Assembly: GCA_964470055.1 (NCBI GenBank) | Contig: CAYXZZ010000001.1 | Location: 1 to 64,000 of the forward strand | DNA: 64,000 nucleotides | DNA from: JAEDES01 sp964470055 | Lineage (GTDB): Bacteria > Bacillota_I > Bacilli_A > RF39 > UBA660 | Reading direction: 5' to 3' | In this document: one piece after another, positions 16,399 to 24,214 of the stretch | Numbering within the stretch: the stretch's first letter is position 1 | How the letters are laid out: the number at the start of each line of letters is the position of its first letter | Notes under the pieces: generated by a model | What the model was told of the DNA's origin: nothing | The model's database searches: none | Seen by the model: the letters and a program-made list of their open reading frames with translations, nothing else | Made by a program: the position numbers and the translations under genes

Positions 16399-17433
16399 AT
16401 GGGATATAACGCACTAGCAACAACATTAAATAGCAAGAAAACAACCTTTGAAACTTCAATACAAAACATAAAGAACCTTTCATTTGACTCTATTTGGAGT
16501 GGGCAAGCCTATACTAAACTAACAGCAGATTTAACAACTACTATGGAAAATTTAAATACCCAAAAGGCTAACATTGAATCATTTGCCTTTGCTTTGCAAC
16601 TACTACAATGTTATAAAAATAATAAAGAAAAGCAAGTTGCTATGCAAAATCAGTTAAGTAGTATTGCCAATACCGCTGAAAATGCAAATGTTATCTCATC
16701 ATTAGTAGCCCAAATAAATAACTTTACCACAACCAATGAAAATATAAAACAACGAATTAATACCATTTTCCAATCAATAACACCAATAAATTCTACGCTT
16801 GACGAAGTGGGATACAAAGTATCTGGCAATTTAGATTACATATTAGATGTCCAAGAATTATATAATTTATTTGCAACTAATCAATTGACTAAACTACCTG
16901 ATAGCGGAAATAATAGCCTATATGACTATTACAGTGAAGAAGAAGTAGAACAATATCTCAACGAAATAAAGTCGACTTATTCAGGAAGAGATGCGGCTGT
17001 TAACTGTGCCCTAGGTATCATGCAACTAGCCGCCAATGTAGGACTAAAACTTGACTATGATTGGGGTGGAGGACACACTGCTGTAACTTCTAATAATGCT
17101 ATTGCTACTGGAGTAGATTGTAGTGCTTTTGCTTCATGGGCAATAAATCAAGGATCAACAGATACATTTGAAACAAGAACCACAGGTGGATTAATAAGTA
17201 TTGGAGAAAGAGTAGACTATTCCGAAGCCCAAAAAGGAGACATTCTTGTTTACAATAATGGAGAAAATGGTCACGTAGTAGTCGTTATTGAAAATAATCC
17301 AGAAACACAAACATTTATTGTTGCTGAAGCAGCAGGAAGCGATACCGGTGTCATTCTAAAAGAAAGATCATATTCATCACTTAGTTCAAGTTCATATCAA
17401 GCAAGAGACTTAAGTTCCATTTATAATAACTAA
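16399..17433 (+). CDS. WXG100-NlpC/P60 fusion, paralogue
   Basis: This has the same architecture as the gene before it. The WXG100 domain contains DSIWSGQAYTKL, the linker is helical, and the NlpC/P60 domain has C241 (TGVDCSAFASWAI) and H292 (ENGHVVVVIEN) after a GDILVYNN segment. It is 344 residues and ends right after the catalytic domain. It follows a terminator and has a possible promoter of its own (TTGAAA near 16337 with TATATT-like -10) and a weak ACGGAGA ribosome site. The duplication with divergence suggests two hydrolases with different stem-peptide or partner specificity. Confidence 0.78.
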   Translation: MGYNALATTLNSKKTTFETSIQNIKNLSFDSIWSGQAYTKLTADLTTTMENLNTQKANIESFAFALQLLQCYKNNKEKQVAMQNQLSSIANTAENANVISSLVAQINNFTTTNENIKQRINTIFQSITPINSTLDEVGYKVSGNLDYILDVQELYNLFATNQLTKLPDSGNNSLYDYYSEEEVEQYLNEIKSTYSGRDAAVNCALGIMQLAANVGLKLDYDWGGGHTAVTSNNAIATGVDCSAFASWAINQGSTDTFETRTTGGLISIGERVDYSEAQKGDILVYNNGENGHVVVVIENNPETQTFIVAEAAGSDTGVILKERSYSSLSSSSYQARDLSSIYNN

Positions 17434-17456
17434 AAAGAGAACAAGTCTCTTTTTTG
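17432..17456 (+). terminator. terminator at convergent junction
   Basis: AAAAAGAGA-acaag-TCTCTTTTT. The A- and T-rich ends make it usable from both strands, so it may also end the minus-strand ABC operon. Confidence 0.75.
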
Positions 17457-17461
17457 TGTCT

Positions 17462-18247
17462 TTAGAGAAAACACTTCTCAATTCTACTAATAACGTAATA
17501 CATTAAATATGAAATAACTCCAAGAATAAACACACCTGTAATAATTAAATCTATATTAAACACCTGTGAACCATACATAATAAGATATCCAATTCCTGCC
17601 TTAGATACTAATAATTCTCCCATAATAACACCAATCAAATTCATAGAAATATTTATTTTCAAAGCACTAATAATAGTTCCATAATTACTAGGAAAAACAA
17701 CCTTAGTAAATATCTGCCATTTAGTTGCCTTAAAACTTCTCATCAAAGTAACAAATGCCTCATCTGTATTAATAAAACCATTATAAATATTAATAATAGT
17801 AATAAAAATACTAATCAGTAAAGACATAAATATAATTGAATTTGTACTCGCACCAACCCAGATAATTATTAATGGACCAAGTGCCACTTTAGGTAATGAA
17901 TTAAGTATTGTTAAATACGGATCAATAATTTTCGAAAGAGTAGGACTACTCCATAAAATTGTTCCAATCCATAATCCAATTCCTGTTGCCAGTAAAAAAC
18001 TAATTAATATTTCATAGAGAGTAACCCATAGATGTTTAAATAAACTACCATCACTAACTAATCCAACAAATGTATTAATAACTCTACTTGGTGAAGAGAA
18101 AGTAAAAGTATTAATAACTTCTAGTCTAGCCAAAACTTCCCACCCAAGTAAAAATATCACTAATATTAAGATTCTAATTGCAACCACAACCACTTTTTCT
18201 CTTCGTATCTTCTTAAGATAAATTTCTCTTTCGTTAGATGTGGACAT
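17462..18247 (-). CDS. ABC transporter permease (SsuC/ThiX/TauC type)
   Basis: This is the inner-membrane permease of a nitrate/sulfonate/taurine/pyrimidine-precursor-type importer. It has about six membrane segments and the EAA-loop-like region SFKATKWQIFTKVVFPSNYGTI-type (about residues 165-190) that contacts the ATPase. It has 261 residues, the usual size. It overlaps the ATPase gene by 14 nt, so the two are coupled. The substrate-binding partner gene upstream is split by the integrated element, so the transporter is probably inactive or poorly expressed. The substrate class is uncertain; a thiamine-precursor type is possible. Confidence 0.85.
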   Translation of the reverse strand: MSTSNEREIYLKKIRREKVVVVAIRILILVIFLLGWEVLARLEVINTFTFSSPSRVINTFVGLVSDGSLFKHLWVTLYEILISFLLATGIGLWIGTILWSSPTLSKIIDPYLTILNSLPKVALGPLIIIWVGASTNSIIFMSLLISIFITIINIYNGFINTDEAFVTLMRSFKATKWQIFTKVVFPSNYGTIISALKINISMNLIGVIMGELLVSKAGIGYLIMYGSQVFNIDLIITGVFILGVISYLMYYVISRIEKCFL

Positions 18248-18983
18248 CTAAATCCCTCCAAATAGCCTCATAATAAGAAGAAAAATTACTAGCACTTCTA
18301 TTATTAATAGGCATTGATCTATTTTCTAACTCGATATTATAAATATTTTTAACAAGGGCTGGTCTCTTAGATAAAACAATAATCTTATCAGACATTGCTA
18401 ATGCTTCAGACAAATCATGAGTCACCATAATAGCTGTTTTTCCTTCATTTTTAATTATTCGATAAATATCTTCTCCAATTGCCATTCTTGACTGTGAATC
18501 AAGTGCTGACATAGGCTCATCAAGTAATAAAATATCAGGTTTTAAAGCCAGAGTTCTAATTAAAGCAACTCTTTGTCTCATTCCACCAGATAAACTAGTT
18601 GGAAACATTTCTTTAAATTCATAAAGACCATAAGTTTTTAGTAAAGAAATAACATACTCATAATTTTCCTTATTTAGTTTCCCAGTCACTTCCAACCCAA
18701 TTAAACAATTATCTAAAATATTTCTCCAATCAAACAAACTATCTTCCTGCAACATATATCCAATACTTACGTCTTTATGAAAAATGATTTCTCCACTAGA
18801 TTTATCAGTTAATCCAGCAAGTATCGATAAAATTGTTGATTTACCGCACCCGCTAGGCCCAACAATTGAGATAAATTCATCTTCAAATACTTCAAAACTA
18901 ACTTCATCCAAGGCTTTAATCTCATCACTTTTCGTATGATAAACTTTTCCTAACTTAACAACACTAAGTAATTTATTCTTCAT
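18234..18983 (-). CDS. ABC transporter ATPase (SsuB/ThiZ/TauB type)
   Basis: This is the ATP-binding subunit. Walker A GPSGCGKST, the Q-loop (MLQEDSLFDWR), signature LSGGMRQR, Walker B ILLLDEP and the H-loop (MVTHDLSEA) are all intact in 249 residues. It is positioned between the substrate-binding gene and the permease in the usual operon order. After the element inserted, it lies behind the 3' remnant of the binding protein and no promoter is evident for it, so transcription would depend on read-through or a cryptic promoter. Confidence 0.9.
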   Translation of the reverse strand: MKNKLLSVVKLGKVYHTKSDEIKALDEVSFEVFEDEFISIVGPSGCGKSTILSILAGLTDKSSGEIIFHKDVSIGYMLQEDSLFDWRNILDNCLIGLEVTGKLNKENYEYVISLLKTYGLYEFKEMFPTSLSGGMRQRVALIRTLALKPDILLLDEPMSALDSQSRMAIGEDIYRIIKNEGKTAIMVTHDLSEALAMSDKIIVLSKRPALVKNIYNIELENRSMPINNRSASNFSSYYEAIWRDLDVHI

Positions 18984-19377
18984 TATAAATCAATTCATCG
19001 TAAGAAACTTTTTCATCAATTGCTCCATAATCAAGCATTATATCTTGCAAATGATTAAAAGATTCCTCACTAAAATTAGTTGTCGTAGGCCAAGCCTCAA
19101 TACTTCTATATCTTGCAATAACTTTTTCCAAATCGTTTAACGAAGTATCTGGAAACTGTGGAAGAATTACTTCAGCAACCTCTCTATCAGTGTGACTATG
19201 TACATAATCAATTCCTTTTTGAATAGCCTTAGTAAAATTACTAATTAAATCTTTGTTCTCTTTAATATAACTAATTCTAGCAGAATAAGAAGTATAAGGA
19301 ACAACTCCGCCTAATTCTCCAATAGAAGCAACTACATATCCATATCCATTATTTTCTATTTCTAACGCATTAGGCTC
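18973..19377 (-). pseudogene. 3' part of split ABC substrate-binding lipoprotein gene
   Basis: Read on the minus strand this is an open frame of 134 codons plus stop that begins inside the protein (EPNALEIENNGYGYVVASIGE...) and has no start codon. It is the C-terminal lobe of an NMT1/ThiY-like periplasmic binding protein. The N-terminal part is at 29652-30242. Joining the two restores GDFVSLF-EPNALE in frame, which fits the family pattern, and gives a protein of 331 residues. The gene was cut by the element at 19378-29651. Confidence 0.88.
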
Positions 19378-19401
19378 TCTTAGTGTAACAAAACAAAAGA
19401 A
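19372..19401. other. left junction of the integrated element (attL-like)
   Basis: The chromosomal sequence ends near GGCTC (19373-19377). The element edge carries TAGTGTAACAAAAC (19381-19394), matching 12 of 14 bases of TAGTGAAACAAAAT at the right flank (29655-29668). GTAACAAAA...AAAGAA at 19385-19401 is an imperfect inverted copy of the right element edge (29630-29642). The crossover point is uncertain by a few bases. Confidence 0.65.
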
Positions 19402-19415
19402 CTACCAAAAGTAGT
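19401..19415 (-). terminator. terminator of the integrase gene
   Basis: ACTAC-caaaa-GTAGT hairpin just past the integrase stop; on the minus strand it is followed by TTCTTTTGTTTTG. It would keep integrase transcripts from leaving the element. Confidence 0.65.
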
Positions 19416-19422
19416 CCTAAAC

Positions 19423-20514
19423 TCATTTTGCAATTTCAAAAGGCAGTCTATTAATTTGATTAAGCTTCTCACCATTATTAATATGAACATACCTATCTAA
19501 TGTAATCTTAACACTAGCATGTCCTAATATCTCACTCAAAGTTTTAATATCAATACCATTAAGCAGCGACCTAGTTGCAAAAGTATGTCTTAAAACATGG
19601 AAATTATACTTTTTAATATCCAAAGTATTTAAAAAATTTCTATAGAAATGATAATAAACATTTGTAGACATAAAATTTTTAGTACCAGTTAAAATAAAAC
19701 AATTATCATTTCCTTTAAATTTTTCTAAATAGGGGATTAACTGATTATGAATTGGTACAATTCTCATTGAAGTCTCCGTTTTAGGTGTATCAACAACTAC
19801 CTTAGTTCTTTTATAAGATACCTCTGGGTTCTTAATTCTAACTAAAGTTTTAGAAACACAAATAACTTGATTCTCTAAATCAATGTCTTTCCATTGTAAA
19901 GCACAAAGTTCTCCAATTCTAAGACCAGTAAACAAAACTAACCAAATTGAAAATAATTTAATATCATCAGATTTTAAAGTTAATTCCTCAAGCATTGCCA
20001 GTTCATCATCCTTAATACTAACAATGTTATTCTTTACAGTTTTAGGATACTCAAATTCAATATTGATTTTCTGTGATTTGAAAAATTGTTTCAATATTAT
20101 TAAAATATCCTTAATTCTTTTATTACTTAGCCCCGCTTGTTGTAAATATTTTGTAAACCTTAATATATCATTTTCATCAATATTATGTAATCTGGTATTT
20201 CCAAAATAAGGAATAAGTCTAGAATTTATAACTGAATAATAATTATAAAATGTTGAATCTTTAATATTCAATTTGTTATTTAGCCATTTTTTTATTTCAA
20301 AAGCAAATGTCTTTTGACCTAAAACATTTTTCTTTGTACTCTTAATCTTTACATTCTCTAACGCCATATCTCTTTTATTTTTTACCTCTTTATAATTCTT
20401 TCCATAAACATATCCATACTTTAATATTTTATTATCATCACCTCTTTCACTCACATACCTAGCCTCATATCTACCATCCTTTCTTCGGTAGATATTTTCC
20501 CCTTTTCTTGACAT
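19423..20514 (-). CDS. int: tyrosine recombinase/integrase
   Basis: This is a phage/ICE-type tyrosine recombinase of 363 residues. It has a short basic N-terminal arm-binding region, a SAM-like core-binding domain (about 65-155) and a catalytic domain with TGLRIGELCALQW (first Arg), H306-x-x-R309-H (HVLRH), H332 (LGHAS) and the nucleophile Y342 (DRYVH). All catalytic residues are present, so it should be active. It is transcribed toward the left edge of the element. A leading ribosome site AAGGAGAG precedes the ATG. No excisionase gene is evident next to it. Confidence 0.93.
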   Translation of the reverse strand: MSRKGENIYRRKDGRYEARYVSERGDDNKILKYGYVYGKNYKEVKNKRDMALENVKIKSTKKNVLGQKTFAFEIKKWLNNKLNIKDSTFYNYYSVINSRLIPYFGNTRLHNIDENDILRFTKYLQQAGLSNKRIKDILIILKQFFKSQKINIEFEYPKTVKNNIVSIKDDELAMLEELTLKSDDIKLFSIWLVLFTGLRIGELCALQWKDIDLENQVICVSKTLVRIKNPEVSYKRTKVVVDTPKTETSMRIVPIHNQLIPYLEKFKGNDNCFILTGTKNFMSTNVYYHFYRNFLNTLDIKKYNFHVLRHTFATRSLLNGIDIKTLSEILGHASVKITLDRYVHINNGEKLNQINRLPFEIAK

Positions 20515-20632
20515 CTTATAAATCTCTCCTTTCTATAATATATTTTATGCCATATTCGAGTGTATGAAAAAAGTCGAATTATAAAAATAAAAAATATTTC
20601 AAAAAAGTCTTTTCATTTGTGAAAAAACAAGT

Positions 20633-20638
20633 TATAAT
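20633..20638 (+). promoter_or_regulatory. promoter -10 of the TasA-like gene
   Basis: TATAAT; TTTTCA some 17 nt upstream is a fair -35. The leader of about 80 nt is longer than elsewhere in the window. Confidence 0.5.
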
Positions 20639-20726
20639 TAAGTCATACTAACATATGAAAATAAAAGTGAATGGTACAAACCAAAAAAGGATGGTCATAT
20701 GTTAAGAAAGGTAGGAGGTGAAAAAA

Positions 20727-21392
20727 ATGGAAAAAGGAAGAAGTTCAAAAGTAGTTGCAGTAGTTGCACTAGTAGTTGCAGTATTTGGATTAACATTAGG
20801 TTTCGCTGCTTTCTCTAATACTTTAGTAATTAGTTCAAGCGCAAACGTTAAACCAGATGCATCAGCATTCAGCGTTGTATTCTCAAATGATGCAAATTCA
20901 GTTGTTGAAGGTGGTGTTGAAGCAACTACATATGAGGATGGAGTAACAGGAGACGCTGCTACACTTAATGCTACTACAGTATCAGGAATCAAAGCAAACT
21001 TTACTAAACCTGGACAAAAAGTTACATATACTTTCTATGCACACAATACTGGATCATATATCGCTTATTTAAGATCAATCTCATATAAGAATATCAGTGA
21101 ATCAGTACAACAACATAAAGTATGTACTGTAACTACACAAGATGTTGCTGAAAACGAAGCAACAAATGATTTAGTACAAGCAGCATGTGGTGGTATTAGT
21201 ATCTCAGTTGATGTTGGTACAGAAAATGCTACAGGTACTGAAACAGTTACAGGTCATGCTTTAGCGTTAAATAGTCATGAAACTGTTGTAGTAACTATTG
21301 AATATGCATCTGATGCATCACCAGCCGATGGAGAATTCGACGTAACTTTCGGAGACATCGAATTACTATACAGCTCAGTTGATGGAGAGTAA
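20727..21392 (+). CDS. TasA/camelysin-like SipW-dependent secreted protein
   Basis: This is a secreted beta-rich protein of 221 residues with a SipW-type signal peptide: basic MEKGRSSK, then a hydrophobic stretch VVAVVALVVAVFGLTLGFAAFS. The rest resembles the TasA/CalY family, whose members form biofilm matrix fibres. Two cysteines (KVCTV and QAACGG) could form a disulfide. A GTG at 20718 is in frame but lies in the AGGAGG ribosome site; the ATG at 20727 is used. It is followed by a signal peptidase of the matching type, which supports the call. Whether it polymerises is not known. Confidence 0.75.
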   Translation: MEKGRSSKVVAVVALVVAVFGLTLGFAAFSNTLVISSSANVKPDASAFSVVFSNDANSVVEGGVEATTYEDGVTGDAATLNATTVSGIKANFTKPGQKVTYTFYAHNTGSYIAYLRSISYKNISESVQQHKVCTVTTQDVAENEATNDLVQAACGGISISVDVGTENATGTETVTGHALALNSHETVVVTIEYASDASPADGEFDVTFGDIELLYSSVDGE

Positions 21393-21417
21393 TCTAAAAT
21401 AATTTATATTACGAGTC

Positions 21418-21449
21418 AGGCACAATTAGTCTGAATAGTAGTTGTGCCT
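21418..21449 (+). terminator. hairpin between TasA-like and signal peptidase genes
   Basis: AGGCACAA and TTGTGCCT form an 8-bp stem with a 16-nt loop, followed by CCTTCT rather than a full T run. It may act as a partial terminator or mRNA stabiliser that gives more fibre protein than peptidase. Confidence 0.55.
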
Positions 21450-21484
21450 CCTTCTAATATATTTCAAATTTTAGGAGGGGAAGA

Positions 21485-22612
21485 ATGAAAAGAGGGTATA
21501 AACGATTATTAATATTTGAACTTATCATGTTTTTCATACTTGTACTGAATAGTTTTTTTTGGAATATATTAGGAAGTTACTCAACAGTAATTTTTCTTTT
21601 AGTAATAGTCGTAATATTTAAAAAGTTATTTGGTATTGAAAGAGATAAGCATAGATATACACAAGATATTATCTTTGACACTATTATATTTCTTTTAATC
21701 TTTTTCCTATTATATTATTTATTTGGTATAGTAATTGGATTTGCTAAAACAGATAATTACTATAATACGGATGGAATGTTTAGATTCGTAATACCTGCAA
21801 TTTTGACAACAATCGTTAAGGAATTTTTGCGTTATCAGGTTATTATGAAATCCGAAGGGAGTAAGTTATTAACAATATTAACTGTAATAATGTTCATCTT
21901 TATTGATGTAACAAATCCCATTTATTATAATGGCTTTACAGACAAATATGATACATTTATATTTGTAGCATTAACTTTATTACCTTCAGTAAGTACAAAT
22001 ATAGTTTGTTCTTATCTAACTTATAAAGTAGGGTATAAACCAAACTTGGTATATTTATTAGTAATGAATTTATATCAATACTTATTGCCAATTGTTCCAA
22101 ACCCTAACGAATACATTGCATCGATAGTAAATTTCTTGCTACCGATCTTATTAGGGTATAAGCTAAGTGGTTTTTTCAAAATGGCAATAGATGAAGAAGT
22201 TGAACGTGAATATAACAAACGAACTATGGCATCCTTAATTATTCCAACAGTAATTGTAATCACATTAGTCTACTTTACATCGGGATACTTTAAATACTAT
22301 GCAGTAGCAATCGCTAGTGGTAGTATGGAAAAAGAAATCTCAAAAGGTGATGTAGTTATCGTTGAAAAAATTGAAGATTCATATGATCAACTAGAAGAAG
22401 GCCAAGTAATTGCCTATAGATATCACGGAATTATAGTTGTACACAGAATAGTAAAAATCCTAAAAGAGGATGGCGAATACTTCGTATATACAAAAGGAGA
22501 TGCCAATAAGGATCCAGACAATTATGTTGTTGAGGAAGAAATGATTCTAGGAAAAGTAAACATAAAAATACCTTTCGTAGGATTACCAACAGTATGGTTA
22601 AACGAATTATAG
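21485..22612 (+). CDS. SipW/ER-type signal peptidase with multi-span N-terminal domain
   Basis: The C-terminal third is a signal peptidase of family S26B (SipW, eukaryote/archaeal type), which uses Ser and His instead of Ser and Lys. S280 lies in ASGSMEKEI, H320 in VVHRIVK and D339 in TKGDANKDPDN. The N-terminal 265 residues carry about seven hydrophobic segments, a large extension not found in B. subtilis SipW (190 residues). It is 92 nt after the TasA-like gene and probably processes it. The start is behind a strong GGAGGGGAAG site. It also precedes a membrane partner by 10 nt. Confidence 0.85.
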   Translation: MKRGYKRLLIFELIMFFILVLNSFFWNILGSYSTVIFLLVIVVIFKKLFGIERDKHRYTQDIIFDTIIFLLIFFLLYYLFGIVIGFAKTDNYYNTDGMFRFVIPAILTTIVKEFLRYQVIMKSEGSKLLTILTVIMFIFIDVTNPIYYNGFTDKYDTFIFVALTLLPSVSTNIVCSYLTYKVGYKPNLVYLLVMNLYQYLLPIVPNPNEYIASIVNFLLPILLGYKLSGFFKMAIDEEVEREYNKRTMASLIIPTVIVITLVYFTSGYFKYYAVAIASGSMEKEISKGDVVIVEKIEDSYDQLEEGQVIAYRYHGIIVVHRIVKILKEDGEYFVYTKGDANKDPDNYVVEEEMILGKVNIKIPFVGLPTVWLNEL

Positions 22613-22622
22613 GAGGTCAGTC

Positions 22623-24032
22623 ATGGACGATAATAAGAAAAAGATTGAAAGAGATCTTGAATATATCGAAGAACAAGATAAGTTGAATGTCGAAGATGAA
22701 TCTGAAGCTGCTATTGAAGTTGAAAATATTGATACTGATTTAAATGATCCTATAGAATATTCTGAATATGAAGACAGAATATCAAATGTAGAAAATCAAA
22801 ATATTGCTGAATATGAGGAAACATATACAACAGAAATTAATGAAGACACACACATTGAACAACTAGAAGAACCAACAAGACCAATTCCAATAATCAACGA
22901 GGAACAAGTCTTCTCAGACGATAAACCAACAGAGAAGAAAAGTTTCATTAATAATGTTAAGACAAAAGAAGATGGTCATTATGTTGATTACAAAATAAGA
23001 TTAGCAGGAAGCGTAGTCTTATTCCTAGCCTTATTCACATTAACAGTTATTTTCTTACAAGGTGCATTTAATTTATCATCATCAAGAACGATCAACTACA
23101 ATGAAAACAGTAATTTAGACTACAAAGTATATCTTAAACCGAATGATTTCTATGATACAGATTATTTAGGAAAAAATAAAGCCTATATTGCTAACCTAAT
23201 TGATAACATCTTAATCGACTTTAGATATAACTATAACATTGAACAATTATCAAATGTAAAATTCAGTTATAGTATAGTTGCTAAACTTACGATTAATGAT
23301 GGAGCATCAGGCAATAACTACTTTGAAAAAGAGTATGTTTTACTAAATAATAAAACAGCATCAATAGAGAATTCAACTAATTATAGTTTATATGAACAAG
23401 TAAAAATTGATTATGCATATTATAATACATTAGCAAATAACTTTAAACAACAATACGGAATTGATACAGAAAGTAACTTAACCGTATACTTACGAGTTAA
23501 CAAGCAAAATGATATTGAAAATGCTTTAAACTCAGTTGATAATAGTACAATGTTTGTAAAAATACCATTATCAGAAAAATCAGTTAAAATTGAGTTAAAT
23601 TATCAAGACATTAACAATTCTAACTATATTATTGCAACAAATGATAGCATGGTAGATAATATTATTTTCGGAGTTTTAGCATTAGTATCAATCCTAATTG
23701 CAATCGTCGTTGCAATTAAAATAATCCGTCTATTAAATATGCTAAGAACTAAAAAATCAATTTACGATAAGTATGTTGAAAAAATTTTAAATGAATATGA
23801 TAGATTAATTGTTGAAAACGGTACAGGTCCAGACCTTGTTAAAAACAATATTATCAAAATATCTAGATTTGAAGAATTACTAGACGTAAGAGACAATTTA
23901 AAATTACCAATTATGTACTATGTAATTGCTAAACATACAAAATGTTGTTTCTATATTAAACATAATAGAGATTTATACATGATGACAATCAAAGCAGTAG
24001 ATCTTGAAGAATCAAATAACGAAAAGAAATAA
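22623..24032 (+). CDS. membrane protein with large external domain, DUF5305-like
   Basis: The 469-residue protein has an acidic cytoplasmic N-terminus (1-120), a membrane span (about 134-154), an external domain of about 190 residues rich in Asn and Tyr, a second span (about 345-370) and a cytoplasmic tail. The layout resembles DUF5305 proteins, but I assign that name only tentatively. It is 10 nt after the signal peptidase with an AGGAGGT site, so it is the third gene of a fibre-secretion unit. A role in assembling or anchoring the secreted protein is inferred from position. Confidence 0.55.
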   Translation: MDDNKKKIERDLEYIEEQDKLNVEDESEAAIEVENIDTDLNDPIEYSEYEDRISNVENQNIAEYEETYTTEINEDTHIEQLEEPTRPIPIINEEQVFSDDKPTEKKSFINNVKTKEDGHYVDYKIRLAGSVVLFLALFTLTVIFLQGAFNLSSSRTINYNENSNLDYKVYLKPNDFYDTDYLGKNKAYIANLIDNILIDFRYNYNIEQLSNVKFSYSIVAKLTINDGASGNNYFEKEYVLLNNKTASIENSTNYSLYEQVKIDYAYYNTLANNFKQQYGIDTESNLTVYLRVNKQNDIENALNSVDNSTMFVKIPLSEKSVKIELNYQDINNSNYIIATNDSMVDNIIFGVLALVSILIAIVVAIKIIRLLNMLRTKKSIYDKYVEKILNEYDRLIVENGTGPDLVKNNIIKISRFEELLDVRDNLKLPIMYYVIAKHTKCCFYIKHNRDLYMMTIKAVDLEESNNEKK

Positions 24033-24044
24033 AAGAAAAATTAA

Positions 24045-24076
24045 ATCATATCCTTAATAAAGGATGTGATTTTTTT
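24045..24076 (+). terminator. terminator overlapping the next gene's ribosome site
   Basis: AAATCATATCCTT and AAGGATGTGATTT pair (one G-T) with loop AATA, then a T run. The 3' arm holds GGATGTGAT, the likely ribosome site of the small gene at 24077, so termination and translation of the next gene may exclude each other. Confidence 0.7.
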
Positions 24077-24214
24077 ATGTATGAAAATCTAGAAAAAATG
24101 TATTATGAAGTAGCCATCATTCTTAATGAAGAATTATATAAAGAAAATACTATTACTCTAAGTCAGTACAAGCAAGCAGAAGAAAAGTTAACGGAAGAGC
24201 TAAATAAAAAATGA
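24077..24214 (+). CDS. small SHOCT-like protein coupled to recombinase
   Basis: This is a 45-residue helical, acidic protein (begins MYENLEKMYYEV). Its stop TGA overlaps the recombinase start by 4 nt, so the two are coupled. Small proteins of this type are commonly found ahead of serine recombinases; the ISQYKQAEEKL-like second half resembles a short SHOCT helix pair. A role as cofactor or directionality factor is possible but unproven. Confidence 0.6.
   Translation: MYENLEKMYYEVAIILNEELYKENTITLSQYKQAEEKLTEELNKK

Noticed and set aside
20699..20800. ATG overlapping the TasA-like gene start in another frame
   Set aside because: The frame has no separate ribosome site and no recognisable product; the AGGAGG site is spaced for the ATG at 20727.
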